This document shows, piece by piece, positions 44,681-56,204 of a stretch of DNA of 64,000 nt. The notes beneath the pieces are model-generated. The model was not told the DNA's origin and did not search any database. It saw only the letters and a list, made by a program, of their open reading frames with translations. Origin of the DNA: Corynebacterium stationis (GTDB taxonomy: Bacteria; Actinomycetota; Actinomycetes; Mycobacteriales; Mycobacteriaceae); contig NZ_CP009251.1 of the NCBI RefSeq assembly GCF_001941345.1, positions 434,001-498,000 of the forward strand, in the 5' to 3' direction. A program made the translations under genes and the position numbers. Each line of letters begins with the position of its first letter. The first letter of the stretch is position 1.

Positions 44681-45052
44681 ATGCCAACTATTCAGCAGCT
44701 GGTCCGCAAGGGCCGCAATACTCCGCGCACGAAGGTTGCTACCGCTGCGCTGAAGGGTTCCCCTCAGCGTCGTGGCGTTTGCACCCGCGTGTACACCACC
44801 ACTCCTAAGAAGCCTAACTCCGCTCTGCGTAAGGTTGCCCGTGTGCGCCTGACCACCGGTATTGAGGTTTCCGCATACATCCCAGGTGAGGGCCACAACC
44901 TGCAGGAGCACTCCATGGTGCTTGTTCGCGGTGGGCGTGTGAAAGACCTTCCTGGTGTTCGCTACAAGATCGTCCGTGGTTCTTTGGATACCCAGGGTGT
45001 CAAGGACCGTAAGCAGGCCCGTTCCCGTTACGGCGCAAAGAAGGGACAGTAA
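44681..45052 (+). CDS. rpsL: 30S ribosomal protein S12
   Basis: The 123-residue protein matches S12 throughout ([40 protein letters not shown]). It sits at the decoding centre. Lys43 and Lys88, the usual streptomycin-resistance positions, are wild type. rpsG follows after six bases. Confidence 0.98.
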   Translation: MPTIQQLVRKGRNTPRTKVATAALKGSPQRRGVCTRVYTTTPKKPNSALRKVARVRLTTGIEVSAYIPGEGHNLQEHSMVLVRGGRVKDLPGVRYKIVRGSLDTQGVKDRKQARSRYGAKKGQ

Positions 45053-45058
45053 TAAAAA

Positions 45059-45526
45059 ATGCGTAAGAATGCTGCTCCAAAGCGTCCCGTCGTCAAAGAC
45101 CCAGTTTACAACTCTGAGCAGGTTACTCAGCTGGTAAACAAGGTTCTCATCGACGGCAAGAAGTCCACCGCAGAGCGTATCGTCTACGGCGCTCTCGAAA
45201 TCTGCCGTGAGAAGACCGGCACCGAGCCAGTAGGTACCTTGGAAAAGGCTCTGGGCAACATCCGCCCTGACCTTGAGGTTCGTTCCCGTCGTGTTGGTGG
45301 CGCAACCTACCAGGTCCCAATCGAGGTTCGTCCAGACCGTGCTAACACCTTGGCACTGCGCTGGATGGTCACCTACACCCGTCAGCGTCGTGAGAACTCC
45401 ATGATTGAGCGTCTGGCAAATGAGATCTTGGATGCATCCAACGGTCTGGGCGCTTCTGTTAAGCGTCGCGAAGACACCCACAAGATGGCTGAGGCTAACC
45501 GCGCCTTCGCTCACTACCGCTGGTAG
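45059..45526 (+). CDS. rpsG: 30S ribosomal protein S7
   Basis: The 155-residue protein has the S7 pattern ([52 protein letters not shown]). It nucleates assembly of the 30S head. It is translated from ATG 45059, six bases after rpsL. A hairpin TGTTGCAT/ATGCAACA lies at 45570-45594 after the stop codon. Confidence 0.98.
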   Translation: MRKNAAPKRPVVKDPVYNSEQVTQLVNKVLIDGKKSTAERIVYGALEICREKTGTEPVGTLEKALGNIRPDLEVRSRRVGGATYQVPIEVRPDRANTLALRWMVTYTRQRRENSMIERLANEILDASNGLGASVKRREDTHKMAEANRAFAHYRW

Positions 45527-45670
45527 TTTGTGGCTGACCATGACCCGAGCACCACACCGGTTAAGTTCGTGTTGCATTGCTTGTCGATGCAACATCCCAA
45601 GCACGTTGAGTGACTGGGCCGGATAACTTAAAAAATGTGACTGCTCGGGTTATTGTTTTCAATGCACAGA

Positions 45671-45789
45671 GATCAATCTTGCATCCCGTTGACAACCTGA
45701 GTCTGTGGCGTGGGAGTTATTAAGGTAAATTTCACCTGAAAATCCCTCCTACGGGCTGCTAAAGGCCGCAATAAATGGCAAGATTGATC
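45671..45789 (+). ncRNA. Predicted structured RNA in the rpsG-fusA spacer
   Basis: Within the 348-base spacer, GATCAATCTTGC (45671-45682) is the exact reverse complement of GCAAGATTGATC (45778-45789). This gives a 12-base-pair closing stem around 95 bases. Inside, CGTGGGAG pairs with CTCCTACG (one G-U) and encloses an AGGT/ACCT hairpin. This nested layout suggests a folded leader or processed element before fusA. I recognise no named class. Confidence 0.5.
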
Positions 45790-45874
45790 AAGAACTACTG
45801 TAAGTAACTGCGTTCGTGTTAAAGAAGCTTTCTTTCAACACTTACGTCACAACAAACGAGTTGGGGTATTAACC

Positions 45875-48001
<2,127 letters not shown>

Positions 48002-48035
48002 GCTACCTGCTTACCAGGCTGTCTGACTAAGGCTG

Positions 48036-48063
48036 GGTTGGTTCTTCGCCAGTTGAACCGACC
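48036..48063 (+). terminator. Hairpin after fusA
   Basis: GGTTGGTTC pairs with GAACCGACC (one G-U) 35 bases past the fusA stop. The following bases TTAAG give only a weak U-run, so this is a possible terminator. Confidence 0.4.
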
Positions 48064-48084
48064 TTAAGTCCAGGCGGCATACTG

Positions 48085-48392
48085 GGAGGGTAGGGGTCAC
48101 GCTGAATTAGCAGGTCACATCCTGTTGCTTGAGCTGGCCGTTACCCTCCTAGGATCCGAGATGATTCTTGTAGAGGACTAACGTCCGCACAAATCTTCCG
48201 CGGGATGCTCAAATCACCTTTAGCTGGTTTGAAAAATCCGTGGCATAAATCTAGGATCGTGTAACTGGCACGAAAAGAAAGCGTCATCGGCGCTTGGGAA
48301 CATCTTTTTAAGATATTCCTCAAGTGCCGTGACATCTGTCAACCACGTGGCTGCGAGAGTCGTAGTCACAATGAAGTCCAGGAGGACATACA
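48085..48392 (+). promoter_or_regulatory. tuf promoter and leader
   Basis: The fusA-tuf gap holds an 8-base-pair long-range stem GGAGGGTA/TACCCTCC (48085-48092 with 48142-48149). A clear promoter follows: TTGAAA (48229-48234), a 17-base spacer and TAGGAT (48252-48257). Transcription would start near 48264, leaving a leader of about 130 bases. The ribosome-binding site CAGGAGG lies near 48379-48385, just before GTG 48393. Confidence 0.65.
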
Positions 48393-49583
48393 GTGGCAAA
48401 GGCTAAGTTTGAGCGTTCGAAGCCGCACGTAAACATCGGCACCATCGGACACGTCGACCACGGTAAGACCACCACGACCGCAGCAATCACCAAGGTACTG
48501 GCAGACCAGTACCCTGAGGAGAACGAAGCGTTCGCTTACGACATGATCGATAAGGCTCCTGAGGAGAAGGAGCGTGGTATTACCATTAACATCTCCCACG
48601 TTGAGTACTCCACCCCTAAGCGCCACTACGCACACGTAGACGCTCCAGGCCACGCCGACTACATCAAGAACATGATTACCGGTGCTGCTCAGATGGACGG
48701 CGCTATCTTGGTTGTTGCTGCAACCGACGGCCCAATGCCACAGACCCGTGAGCACGTTCTTCTTGCTCGCCAGGTTGGCGTTCCTTACATCCTCGTTGCA
48801 CTGAATAAGTGTGACATGGTTGACGATGAGGAAATCATCGAGCTCGTTGAGATGGAAGTTCGTGAACTTCTGGCTGAGCAGGAGTTCGACGAGGAAGCTC
48901 CTATCGTTCACATTTCCGCTCTGGGCGCCCTGAACGGCGAAGAGAAGTGGGTACAGTCCATCGTTGACCTGATGCAGGCTTGCGATGACTCCATCCCAGA
49001 CCCAGTTCGTGAAACCGATAAGCCATTCCTGATGCCTATCGAGGACATCTTCACCATTACCGGTCGTGGCACCGTTGTTACCGGTCGTGTTGAGCGTGGT
49101 CAGCTGAACGTCAACGAAGACATCGAGATCATCGGTATCCAGGAGAAGTCCCTCTCCACCACCGTTACCGGTATCGAGATGTTCCGTAAGATGATGGACT
49201 ACACCGAGGCTGGCGACAACTGTGGTCTGCTTCTGCGTGGTACCAAGCGTGAAGAGGTTGAGCGCGGTCAGGTTGCTATTAAGCCAGGCGCTTACACCCC
49301 TCACCGCAAGTTCGAGGGCTCCGTCTACGTCCTGAAGAAGGAAGAGGGCGGCCGCCACACCCCATTCATGGACAACTACCGTCCACAGTTCTACTTCCGC
49401 ACCACCGACGTTACCGGTGTTGTGAAGTTGCCTGAGGGTGTCGAGATGGTCATGCCTGGCGACAACGTCGACATGTCTGTTGAGCTCATCCAGCCAGTTG
49501 CTATGGACGAGGGCCTGCGCTTCGCTATCCGCGAAGGCTCCCGTACCGTTGGTGCTGGTCGTGTGACCAAGGTTGTTGAGTAA
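48393..49583 (+). CDS. tuf: Elongation factor Tu
   Basis: The 396-residue GTPase delivers aminoacyl-tRNA to the ribosome. The motifs [26 protein letters not shown] and NKCD are all present, and the beta-barrel domains end with GRVTKVVE. Initiation is at GTG 48393 after a strong ribosome-binding site. The gene has its own promoter and ends before a strong terminator. Confidence 0.98.
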   Translation: MAKAKFERSKPHVNIGTIGHVDHGKTTTTAAITKVLADQYPEENEAFAYDMIDKAPEEKERGITINISHVEYSTPKRHYAHVDAPGHADYIKNMITGAAQMDGAILVVAATDGPMPQTREHVLLARQVGVPYILVALNKCDMVDDEEIIELVEMEVRELLAEQEFDEEAPIVHISALGALNGEEKWVQSIVDLMQACDDSIPDPVRETDKPFLMPIEDIFTITGRGTVVTGRVERGQLNVNEDIEIIGIQEKSLSTTVTGIEMFRKMMDYTEAGDNCGLLLRGTKREEVERGQVAIKPGAYTPHRKFEGSVYVLKKEEGGRHTPFMDNYRPQFYFRTTDVTGVVKLPEGVEMVMPGDNVDMSVELIQPVAMDEGLRFAIREGSRTVGAGRVTKVVE

Positions 49584-49607
49584 ATCTTTACTCTCTAACT
49601 AACGCAT

Positions 49608-49641
49608 AATCCGCTTTCTTCCTCCGGGAAGAAAGCGGATT
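49608..49641 (+). terminator. Intrinsic terminator after tuf
   Basis: AATCCGCTTTCTTCC pairs perfectly with GGAAGAAAGCGGATT around a four-base loop, followed by TCGCTGTTTT. Confidence 0.9.
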
Positions 49642-49677
49642 TCGCTGTTTTACCTACTTGCCTAGCTTCAGCTCGTC

Positions 49678-49738
49678 GTCGCACCACGGTGTAGGTCGCA
49701 CCACGGGGTAGTCGGGCTTAGCATGGCAGCCAAGCCCG
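49678..49738. repeat. Short direct repeat and hairpin between tuf and ppc
   Basis: GTCGCACCACGG occurs twice, at 49678-49689 and 49695-49706. Beside it, CGGGCTT (49713-49719) pairs with AAGCCCG (49732-49738), which could form the ppc terminator hairpin on the minus strand, although no U-run follows. Confidence 0.45.
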
Positions 49739-49766
49739 TCAGCCCGGTAGCCGAGCTGCGGCACGC

Positions 49767-52526
49767 CTAGCCTGAGGTGCGTAGACCTGTCGCAAGCCCG
49801 TTCATGGTCACCTGGATGGTCTTAGAGACCAAGAATGTATCCTCGCCCGCGCGGTAGCGGCGCAGCAACTCAATCTGGATGGCGTTGAGCGGCAGTAAGT
49901 ATGGATAGCGTCGCTGTACTGAACGCTCCAAACGCTCATTACCAGCCATGAGCGAATCATGACCAGTGATGCGGAAGAATACCTCTTTGGTTAATTCGTA
50001 TTCGTCCAGGATGGTGTTAAACACGCGCTGGGATACGGCGGAATCATCGACAAGCGTGGAGTAGATCTGTGCGAGATTCATCGACGCTTTCCCCATGACC
50101 TGCGCCATGTTGTCGAGCACGGAACGAAAGAACGGCCATGCCTGATAAAGCTTGCGCAAATCTTGCCAGCGGGTCTCGTCTTCGCCAGCCCAGCGCATGA
50201 TGCCTGTGCCCACTCCGAACCAGCCCGGCAGGTTAACGCGCGACTGCGACCATGACAGGACCCATGGAATCGCGCGCAAGTCACCGATGGATTCGGTCTG
50301 CTTGCGAGCAGTTGGGCGTGATCCCATATTGAGGTCGCCAATTTCGTGCAATGGCGTGGATTGCGTGAAGTAGTCGATAAACCCGGAGTCATCGCGCACC
50401 AATTGCGCATATTTCTCACCGGCCAGCGAGGCGATATCCCGCATGATGCCATAGGCGCGTTCAGGCTCTTTTAGCTTTTCAGTATCCAGTAGAGAGGCTT
50501 CTAGCGTGCCCGCGACAAAAGCTTCCAGGTGGCGGCGCGCGGTACTCGCTGTGCCGTAGCGGGCAGAGATGACCTCACCTTGCTCGGTAATACGCACGCT
50601 GCCCCGGACCGCACCTTCAGGCTGGGCCAAGATGGCATCGTACGTCGGCCCGCCACCGCGACCCACAGCACCGCCGCGGCCATGTGAAAAGCGCAACCCG
50701 ATGCCGTGCGTATCGCAGGCCTTGACGATGGCTAGCTGCGCATCATATAAAGCCCAATTCGCAGACAAATACCCGCCGTCTTTATTGGAGTCGGAATACC
50801 CCAACACGACTTCTTGGACGTCTTCGCGCCCGCGCAAGTATCCGCGGTAAAGGTCAACTTCCCATAGTTCTTGAAGGATCTCCGCGCCAGCCTTCAAGTC
50901 TTCAATGGTTTCAAAAAGCGGTGCGATGTCCACTGAACCCACGAGGCGTTGCTGGGCTGGGTTAAAGCTTATGATGCCTACTTCTTTGAGCAGTACCATC
51001 GGTTCCAAAATATCGCTGACTGTACCGGTCATTGAAACAATGCAGTGCGGGACAACACCTGGCCCCAGTAACTCGACGGCCTGGGCTGCTGCCCGGAAGA
51101 TCCCTAGTTCGCGTTCCGTGTCTGCACTGAAGTCTTGTGACCACGGGAAGACCAGTGGGCGAGCAGAGGTGAGCTCAGCTACTAGTAGTTCACGCTTGGC
51201 GCTCTCATCCAGGCTGGCGTAGCCGGCATCTGTTGCAGTAACGCCCGCGGCAGCGAAAAGTTCGTCCAAGACGGCCTCGAAAGACTCCGAGTTCTGACGC
51301 AGATCCAAAGCATTGAGGTGGAAGCCAAAAGTATCCACGGCAGAAAGAATTCGCAGCAGCCTATCGTCGGCGATGATCGCATCATTAAATTGCCGCAAAG
51401 ACCGGTCAATAACCTGCAAATCCGCGCGAAACTGGGTCGGGGAGGCATAAGGTGAAAATTCCCCAGACTCAGCTGCGGCTTCTCCTGCAACGGCTGCGCG
51501 GGTAGCTACCATGCGTCCGTGCACTCCGTGGATTGCCCTGCGGTAAGGCTCATCGACGCGGCTTGGAATATCGTTTCTCCCGCGCGTGGCCAGTTCTTGT
51601 AATTCCGCGGAACTTTCTGAATAGCGGTCTGATAAGCTCAGTTCTTTTTCTAGTGCTGCGAGCTCATCAACGTAGTATTCCAGGATGGTATCCGCGGCCT
51701 GTCGCGTCGCGTAGGTCAAAGTATCGCCGGTGACATAAGGATTGCCATCGTGGTCGCCGCCGATCCATGACCCTGTGCGCACAACTTGCCGGTTGGGCAC
51801 TGATGCGCCGAAGACATCGCGAAGCCCGGCGATGGTGTCGCGGTTAATCGCCGGCACCTGCTCTAAGAGGCTGCGCTTGAAGTAGCGCAGACCTACGTTT
51901 ACTTCATCTTCGATCTGTGGCCGTGCAATGCGAATTAACGCGGTTTGCCACAGGATGGTCATGCGCAGGTGAGCCTCGCGTTCAATCTCAGCAAGACGGG
52001 CTTCAAGCCGTGCTGTTTGCGGTTGGGCCAAGATGCTGTGGCGCTCACGCAATAGCGCCACGATGCGCTCCTGGACATCAAATACCGTACGACGCCGTGT
52101 CTCCGTGGGGTGTGCGGTAAAAACAGGGGAGACTTGCGCGGCATCCAAGATACGGGTGACATCACTTGTTTTGATGTCTTTCGCCGCCTTGAGCTTGCCC
52201 AAAACCCCATGCAGGGAAGCATCGGGAGCCTGTGCACCAGCATCCTCGCGGGCTGCAAGCGCCGTTTCATCGTCGAGGTCCTCTGCGATATTCGCCATCA
52301 GCGCAAAGTGGCTGAAAGAACGCGCAACGAGGTTGATGCGGTTTTCATCGATAGTCCGGAAGGTCGCCAGCAAGGCCTCAGCTTTTTCCTCACCGCGCGC
52401 CACCCCGAAGGCCAAGCGGCGAGTGCTTTCCACCAACTCAAATACATCTTCGCCTTCTTGCTCGGCAATTACTCGGCCGAGGATGCGTCCTAGCAGTCGG
52501 ATATCATCGCGCACCTGTTCACTCAT
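49767..52526 (-). CDS. ppc: Phosphoenolpyruvate carboxylase
   Basis: The 919-residue enzyme carboxylates phosphoenolpyruvate to oxaloacetate, replenishing the TCA cycle. Catalytic marks include FTAHPTETRRRT with the essential His, the GSWIGGDHDGNPYVT segment, GYSDSNKDGGYLSANW, and the mobile loop RFSHGRGGAVGRGGGPT. The C-terminus GLATGLRTSG matches family ends. ATG 52526 gives the same length as I recall for the C. glutamicum enzyme; an in-frame start at 52571 has no support. In C. glutamicum ppc sits in the gap-pgk-tpi-ppc glycolytic cluster, so its place here beside tuf is unusual. Confidence 0.96.
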   Translation of the reverse strand: MSEQVRDDIRLLGRILGRVIAEQEGEDVFELVESTRRLAFGVARGEEKAEALLATFRTIDENRINLVARSFSHFALMANIAEDLDDETALAAREDAGAQAPDASLHGVLGKLKAAKDIKTSDVTRILDAAQVSPVFTAHPTETRRRTVFDVQERIVALLRERHSILAQPQTARLEARLAEIEREAHLRMTILWQTALIRIARPQIEDEVNVGLRYFKRSLLEQVPAINRDTIAGLRDVFGASVPNRQVVRTGSWIGGDHDGNPYVTGDTLTYATRQAADTILEYYVDELAALEKELSLSDRYSESSAELQELATRGRNDIPSRVDEPYRRAIHGVHGRMVATRAAVAGEAAAESGEFSPYASPTQFRADLQVIDRSLRQFNDAIIADDRLLRILSAVDTFGFHLNALDLRQNSESFEAVLDELFAAAGVTATDAGYASLDESAKRELLVAELTSARPLVFPWSQDFSADTERELGIFRAAAQAVELLGPGVVPHCIVSMTGTVSDILEPMVLLKEVGIISFNPAQQRLVGSVDIAPLFETIEDLKAGAEILQELWEVDLYRGYLRGREDVQEVVLGYSDSNKDGGYLSANWALYDAQLAIVKACDTHGIGLRFSHGRGGAVGRGGGPTYDAILAQPEGAVRGSVRITEQGEVISARYGTASTARRHLEAFVAGTLEASLLDTEKLKEPERAYGIMRDIASLAGEKYAQLVRDDSGFIDYFTQSTPLHEIGDLNMGSRPTARKQTESIGDLRAIPWVLSWSQSRVNLPGWFGVGTGIMRWAGEDETRWQDLRKLYQAWPFFRSVLDNMAQVMGKASMNLAQIYSTLVDDSAVSQRVFNTILDEYELTKEVFFRITGHDSLMAGNERLERSVQRRYPYLLPLNAIQIELLRRYRAGEDTFLVSKTIQVTMNGLATGLRTSG

Positions 52527-52664
52527 TGCAGTGGGGTTCCTTTCCAGCGAAACGTCAGTGCTATTGAACATAGTCGCTGCGTTGCGCTTGCGCGGCGGAA
52601 TTTACAAAACGGGTGTAACAAAATTAGCAACGAACGTGCTTTCTGCAATCCGTGCATCGACGTT

Positions 52665-52670
52665 TAAGGT
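52665..52670 (+). promoter_or_regulatory. -10 hexamer before 52678 (leaderless)
   Basis: TAAGGT ends seven bases before ATG 52678. Confidence 0.5.
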
Positions 52671-52677
52671 AAGTGGC

Positions 52678-53358
52678 ATGAACGATCCCACCCGTTTAGA
52701 TGAAGTCCTGCGCGCGGTAAAAGGCGCGTGGGCTGGCCAGCCGGATTTGAGTTTGCCAACGTTGATGGCAATGGCAGCCACGCAAGGCATTGGGTGGGGC
52801 AGTAGTGATGACGAGCTCGTTGATTATCTCGCGGAGCTTGCGCAGCAATATCCGGCGGAGCTTAAACCTGGGGACCTGGCTGATGGCTCGGGGTACATGC
52901 TGTCCTTAATGGATAATGCCATGAGCATTTCGCTTATTGATGCCCACGTTATCGTCCACGCCCCACACCGTAAACAAACCGTGGTGTGGAAATTTGCCTC
53001 CTTCCGCACCATGTCGCCAGGATTTCCATTGGTCATTACTGATGGGGAAGGGATCGACCACCGCCTAGGAGTAATCGAGCGCATTATCCGCATGGATATA
53101 CAACAAAAGCGCGAGAGCCTGCAAGGGCTTACTCGCGCCGAAATTGGGGATGTCGTCCACGTTGTTACTACCGACGATGGCACGACTATTAGATTGTCGC
53201 GGCGTGTAGATATTGTTGCAGCTGCAAGGCGCAGCCTGGAGGTGGAATCCCAGCAGTGGACGAGGGTTGTTCAGCATTCACCGTTGGTTATTGAACTAGC
53301 GGGAGGAACCACGATGAACCTTGGAACCCCCGCAACCGTCTTGCTCGCTGCTACTTAG
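52678..53358 (+). CDS. Conserved hypothetical protein
   Basis: The 226-residue protein is predicted soluble, with a helical N-terminus (LDEVLRAVKGAWAGQPDLSL, WGSSDDELVDYLAELAQQYP) and a mixed C-terminal half including IIRMDIQQKRESLQGL. I do not recognise a named domain. The open frame runs back to 52033, but that part is antisense to ppc. ATG 52678 is chosen because of the TAAGGT hexamer at leaderless spacing. The gene is divergent from ppc, and its 3' end overlaps the convergent AmaP-like gene by eight bases. Confidence 0.75.
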   Translation: MNDPTRLDEVLRAVKGAWAGQPDLSLPTLMAMAATQGIGWGSSDDELVDYLAELAQQYPAELKPGDLADGSGYMLSLMDNAMSISLIDAHVIVHAPHRKQTVVWKFASFRTMSPGFPLVITDGEGIDHRLGVIERIIRMDIQQKRESLQGLTRAEIGDVVHVVTTDDGTTIRLSRRVDIVAAARRSLEVESQQWTRVVQHSPLVIELAGGTTMNLGTPATVLLAAT

Positions 53359-53908
53359 AGACCTTGTCGAAGTGCAGGTTATAGACCGTGCGCACCGCGG
53401 CATCGGGAAAAGCTGCGCGGAAGTCACGTTCGGTCTCTTCGACCAAGCGGCGTACATCAGTGAGCTCCGTGGTGGCCCGCGCCAATACGGTAAAGGTCAA
53501 AGTTTGCTGCTTTTCGATGACATTTACTTTGCTCTTGGCACTTTGAATACCAGGCTGTTGCGCCAATGATTGCGCAATGCCTTGACCCGCGCTATTGAAA
53601 AGCGTGGTGACAGAACCTGCGTCATCACTAACAGCAGACTCGACGGCGTTGAAGCGGTGTGAGCGCACGTTAGTGATGGTCAGCCACAGACCGAGAAAAA
53701 GCGCGATGATACCGGTGGCAATCAAAACGTAGATATACCAGCTTTGTTCGGGGATGCCAGCCCACACATCGTGTTGTACCCACCTGGCCAGTTCAGTGGC
53801 AAAGGCGACGTTGAAGTACATCAGTATGGGCCAGATTCCCAATACGATGAGCACCAGCGCCAGCAGAATGAAGATTGTGCGGTCTAGTCCGCGTAATGCC
53901 TTAGACAT
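53351..53908 (-). CDS. AmaP-like membrane protein of the Asp23 operon
   Basis: The 185-residue protein has two membrane helices (about 11-33 and 58-80) followed by a cytoplasmic domain of about 100 residues with pattern QTLTFTVLARATTELTDVRRLVEETERDF, which recalls Asp23/AmaP domains. In Firmicutes AmaP anchors Asp23 to the membrane; the same role is inferred here from architecture and operon. It is the last gene of a six-gene minus-strand operon and overlaps the preceding gene by eight bases. Confidence 0.75.
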   Translation of the reverse strand: MSKALRGLDRTIFILLALVLIVLGIWPILMYFNVAFATELARWVQHDVWAGIPEQSWYIYVLIATGIIALFLGLWLTITNVRSHRFNAVESAVSDDAGSVTTLFNSAGQGIAQSLAQQPGIQSAKSKVNVIEKQQTLTFTVLARATTELTDVRRLVEETERDFRAAFPDAAVRTVYNLHFDKVSK

Positions 53909-54701
53909 TGTTTCCCAACTCCTGCTTCTTTTCTACTTCGACGCTGACTTCAATTTTGGTGCCCAGCTGCGAAAGTGAATGCTTAACGCTGTCGCTGACG
54001 CGCTGAGCAAGCATCGGATCATCGACATCGCCAGCAATGGTGACTTCGACTTTGAGGCCCTTTTTGGTATTGCCCGTCGTACGCGTTTGCGCGGTGCTTA
54101 CACCCGGCAGACGGCGAGTTGTGCCACTGACCAAACGCGCAATATCTACGTTGCGAATCCACATCGTGGCCCCAGAACTTTCAGTACCTTCAGTACCTTC
54201 AGTACCTTCAGCAGAGGCGATCACGGGAACATGCGTCATTCGTCCTGGGCGCACGGCGATGATAAAGAAGAGCAGACCGACTACGACAGACGCAACGCCT
54301 GCCCAAACCATCCACATCGGAAGTGGTGGAGTGCCAATTAAGTCAAAGACCGGAGCGGTCCACAGGGAACGCGTGGAGTCGGAATAGCTGACCCACACAT
54401 CACGCCATGCCAGACACGCAAGGGCGATTAACGCAAGGCCCAGCAAGATAGCGAGCCAACGTACTGGCGGAGACATCCGGGGCTGCACGCGGGCAAATTC
54501 GGGCGTGCGGTTATCAAGCTCAGTGTGTGCGGCTGTCACATAGCCATCAGCTGACGTCCGCGCCGGGGTTTCATTCTGCGGCGCTGCGACTTCCAGCGTG
54601 GTTTCGGTATCTGCGACTGCTGTGTCAGCGGGGACACTGTGTGCGGACTTGAATTCCACGGTTTCAAACGAGGACTGGTTACTCGACGTCTTATCACTCA
54701 T
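53901..54701 (-). CDS. DUF6286-type membrane protein of the Asp23 operon
   Basis: The 266-residue protein has a disordered N-terminal segment of about 75 residues, two membrane helices (about 82-104 and 130-152) and a C-terminal domain (MWIRNVDIARLVSGTTRRLPGV) that resembles DUF6286. The linker before this domain contains EGTEGTEGTE, encoded by a nine-base unit repeated three times near 54180-54208, where replication slippage could change length. It overlaps both neighbours by a few bases (ATGA at its start), so it is translationally coupled. The function is unknown; probably envelope-associated. Confidence 0.72.
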   Translation of the reverse strand: MSDKTSSNQSSFETVEFKSAHSVPADTAVADTETTLEVAAPQNETPARTSADGYVTAAHTELDNRTPEFARVQPRMSPPVRWLAILLGLALIALACLAWRDVWVSYSDSTRSLWTAPVFDLIGTPPLPMWMVWAGVASVVVGLLFFIIAVRPGRMTHVPVIASAEGTEGTEGTESSGATMWIRNVDIARLVSGTTRRLPGVSTAQTRTTGNTKKGLKVEVTIAGDVDDPMLAQRVSDSVKHSLSQLGTKIEVSVEVEKKQELGNNV

Positions 54702-55582
54702 GACCGAGCTCCTTCCTCATCGTTTGAACCTTCACTGTGCACTCCGGAGCCTGGTGTCCACGGCGTCACCTGAGGGCTAAAGACCTCCACGGGATGAACT
54801 TCAATGTGGCGAAGCTGCGGGGGAGTAGGGGCTGAGATGTGCGATGGTTCAGGATTCGCGGATTCTACGTGAATCTCACGCAATGGTGTTTCTGGTGCAA
54901 CCTCAATGTCTTTGAGCTGAATCTCGCGCGAAGTAAATTCCGGCACGGCAATCTCCTCCACATGCTTGGTGATTTCACCGCTGGGACGAATCTCCTTCGC
55001 ACTAGGCGCTTCTACCGAACGCACTGACGTTGGAAGAGGAGCCTCGACTGAGTGGACCTGCTGTCTGCCTACCCATTGGTCTGGATCGAATCCCCGTACG
55101 TTAGTAGAGGAAGACCGCGTGGTGGGATGAACAATGCGCGTGGGGCTGACCACCGGAATCGCCGCATGAAAATCAACCGGTCCGTTGACGACAGAGGCGG
55201 CAACACGCGCACTTGGTTCCAAATGACCCACCGTGACATTGACGCGGGTGGTGGTGTAGCCGGTAAATTGTGCCAGCGCGGCGATAATGGCGGCGCGGGT
55301 TTGGGCCGCAACTTCCGTGACTGGTGAAGGCCATGCAACCGCAATAGTCGTATCAACCGCGGTCATTGATGCATCCGGGTCAGCTTGCACGATGCTGCGC
55401 GGATACCCACGACCAGCAATGCCCGCGAGCTTCGGATCAATAGCCACGGTTCCCGGAACGGACTTGATTGCTTGGGCAACAATGCGCTCTAAAGTGCGCA
55501 CGCTAATCTCTGTGGTGCCCGGGGCGTTAGCAACGTGGACACCACCGGCGACCGCTTCTGGTGCTTGTGGTGTGGTTGTCAT
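54698..55582 (-). CDS. Asp23/Gls24-family protein with long C-terminal tail
   Basis: The 294-residue protein has an Asp23-like domain in its first 150 residues (VRTLERIVAQAIKSVPGTVAI, DTTIAVAWPSPVTEVAAQTR, YTTTRVNVTVGHLEP). A Pro/Glu-rich tail follows with repeated REI, VEAP and IEV motifs, probably disordered. No membrane segment is present. The start overlaps the stop of the DUF2273 gene by one base (TAATG). Asp23 proteins accumulate under envelope or alkaline stress in Firmicutes; a parallel role here is inference. Confidence 0.75.
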   Translation of the reverse strand: MTTTPQAPEAVAGGVHVANAPGTTEISVRTLERIVAQAIKSVPGTVAIDPKLAGIAGRGYPRSIVQADPDASMTAVDTTIAVAWPSPVTEVAAQTRAAIIAALAQFTGYTTTRVNVTVGHLEPSARVAASVVNGPVDFHAAIPVVSPTRIVHPTTRSSSTNVRGFDPDQWVGRQQVHSVEAPLPTSVRSVEAPSAKEIRPSGEITKHVEEIAVPEFTSREIQLKDIEVAPETPLREIHVESANPEPSHISAPTPPQLRHIEVHPVEVFSPQVTPWTPGSGVHSEGSNDEEGARS

Positions 55583-55773
55583 TAGCCTCTGCCTTTACCA
55601 ACGACGTTGTTCCAGATTTCGCCCAAGTTAATGCGGCCATCGAAGTGCGCGCCGATAACTCCGCCGACAGCACCCAAAATGACGGCCAAGAACAACAGGG
55701 ACCAAGCATTGGTGATGATGGCGATCGCTAAAATAATGCCCAGCGCGACGCCAATATAGGTGTAGTTGTTCAT
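55582..55773 (-). CDS. DUF2273 small membrane protein
   Basis: The 63-residue protein has two hydrophobic stretches (about 5-22 and 24-45) with GAVGGVIGAHFDGRINLGEIW following, the pattern of DUF2273 proteins found beside Asp23 genes. It is translationally coupled to the downstream Asp23-family gene. It may help fix the Asp23 proteins to the membrane. Confidence 0.78.
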   Translation of the reverse strand: MNNYTYIGVALGIILAIAIITNAWSLLFLAVILGAVGGVIGAHFDGRINLGEIWNNVVGKGRG

Positions 55774-55812
55774 AAGAACTCCTTCGCTACGTTAATGAGA
55801 AAATGGCACGGC

Positions 55813-56163
55813 TTAAACGTGCGTGCCCAAAGTGGCGTCGGCAAATATGACATCAACCCGCTTGAGCTGCGGGCACGCAGCCATCGCCGCGCGCCGAATT
55901 TCGGTGCCTAATTCCTGCAAAACTTTTTCCGCAGCAACATCGACCACGACGTGAATCTCAATAGCCGTGTCTTCGCGCGGGGAGGGTTTGCGGATTCCGC
56001 CTACCCGAGCCCCGGCGAACAGCAAAGAGATTTCGCCGAAAGAACCAGCGGACAAACCCGCTACGCCTTCAAGGCTGGTCACGGCTTCTTTGATGCGCTG
56101 TGCAGCGTCGAGGTCTAGCTGGAAACGCTGCTGCGTTTGTGAAGAAGGACTAGGAGATGTCAT
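55813..56163 (-). CDS. Small Asp23/Gls24-like protein
   Basis: The 116-residue protein consists almost entirely of one Asp23-like domain: AAQRIKEAVTSLEGVAGLSA, EIHVVVDVAAEKVLQELGTE, then a terminal RVDVIFADATLG. It has no membrane segment. It lies 41 bases after the first Asp23 gene and 39 bases before the DUF2273 gene on the same strand, so it is the second of three Asp23-type proteins in the operon. Confidence 0.75.
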   Translation of the reverse strand: MTSPSPSSQTQQRFQLDLDAAQRIKEAVTSLEGVAGLSAGSFGEISLLFAGARVGGIRKPSPREDTAIEIHVVVDVAAEKVLQELGTEIRRAAMAACPQLKRVDVIFADATLGTHV

Positions 56164-56204
56164 ATACCTTGACTTCCGTTCTACTACTTACGCCTGGACC
56201 TTAA

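Noticed and set aside
52033..52677. N-terminal extension of the 52678 gene
   Set aside because: It lies entirely antisense to the 5' part of ppc and has shadow composition. ATG 52678 has a leaderless-type -10.
54180..54208. CRISPR-like repeat
   Set aside because: The nine-base units are contiguous, in frame with a coding sequence and without spacers.
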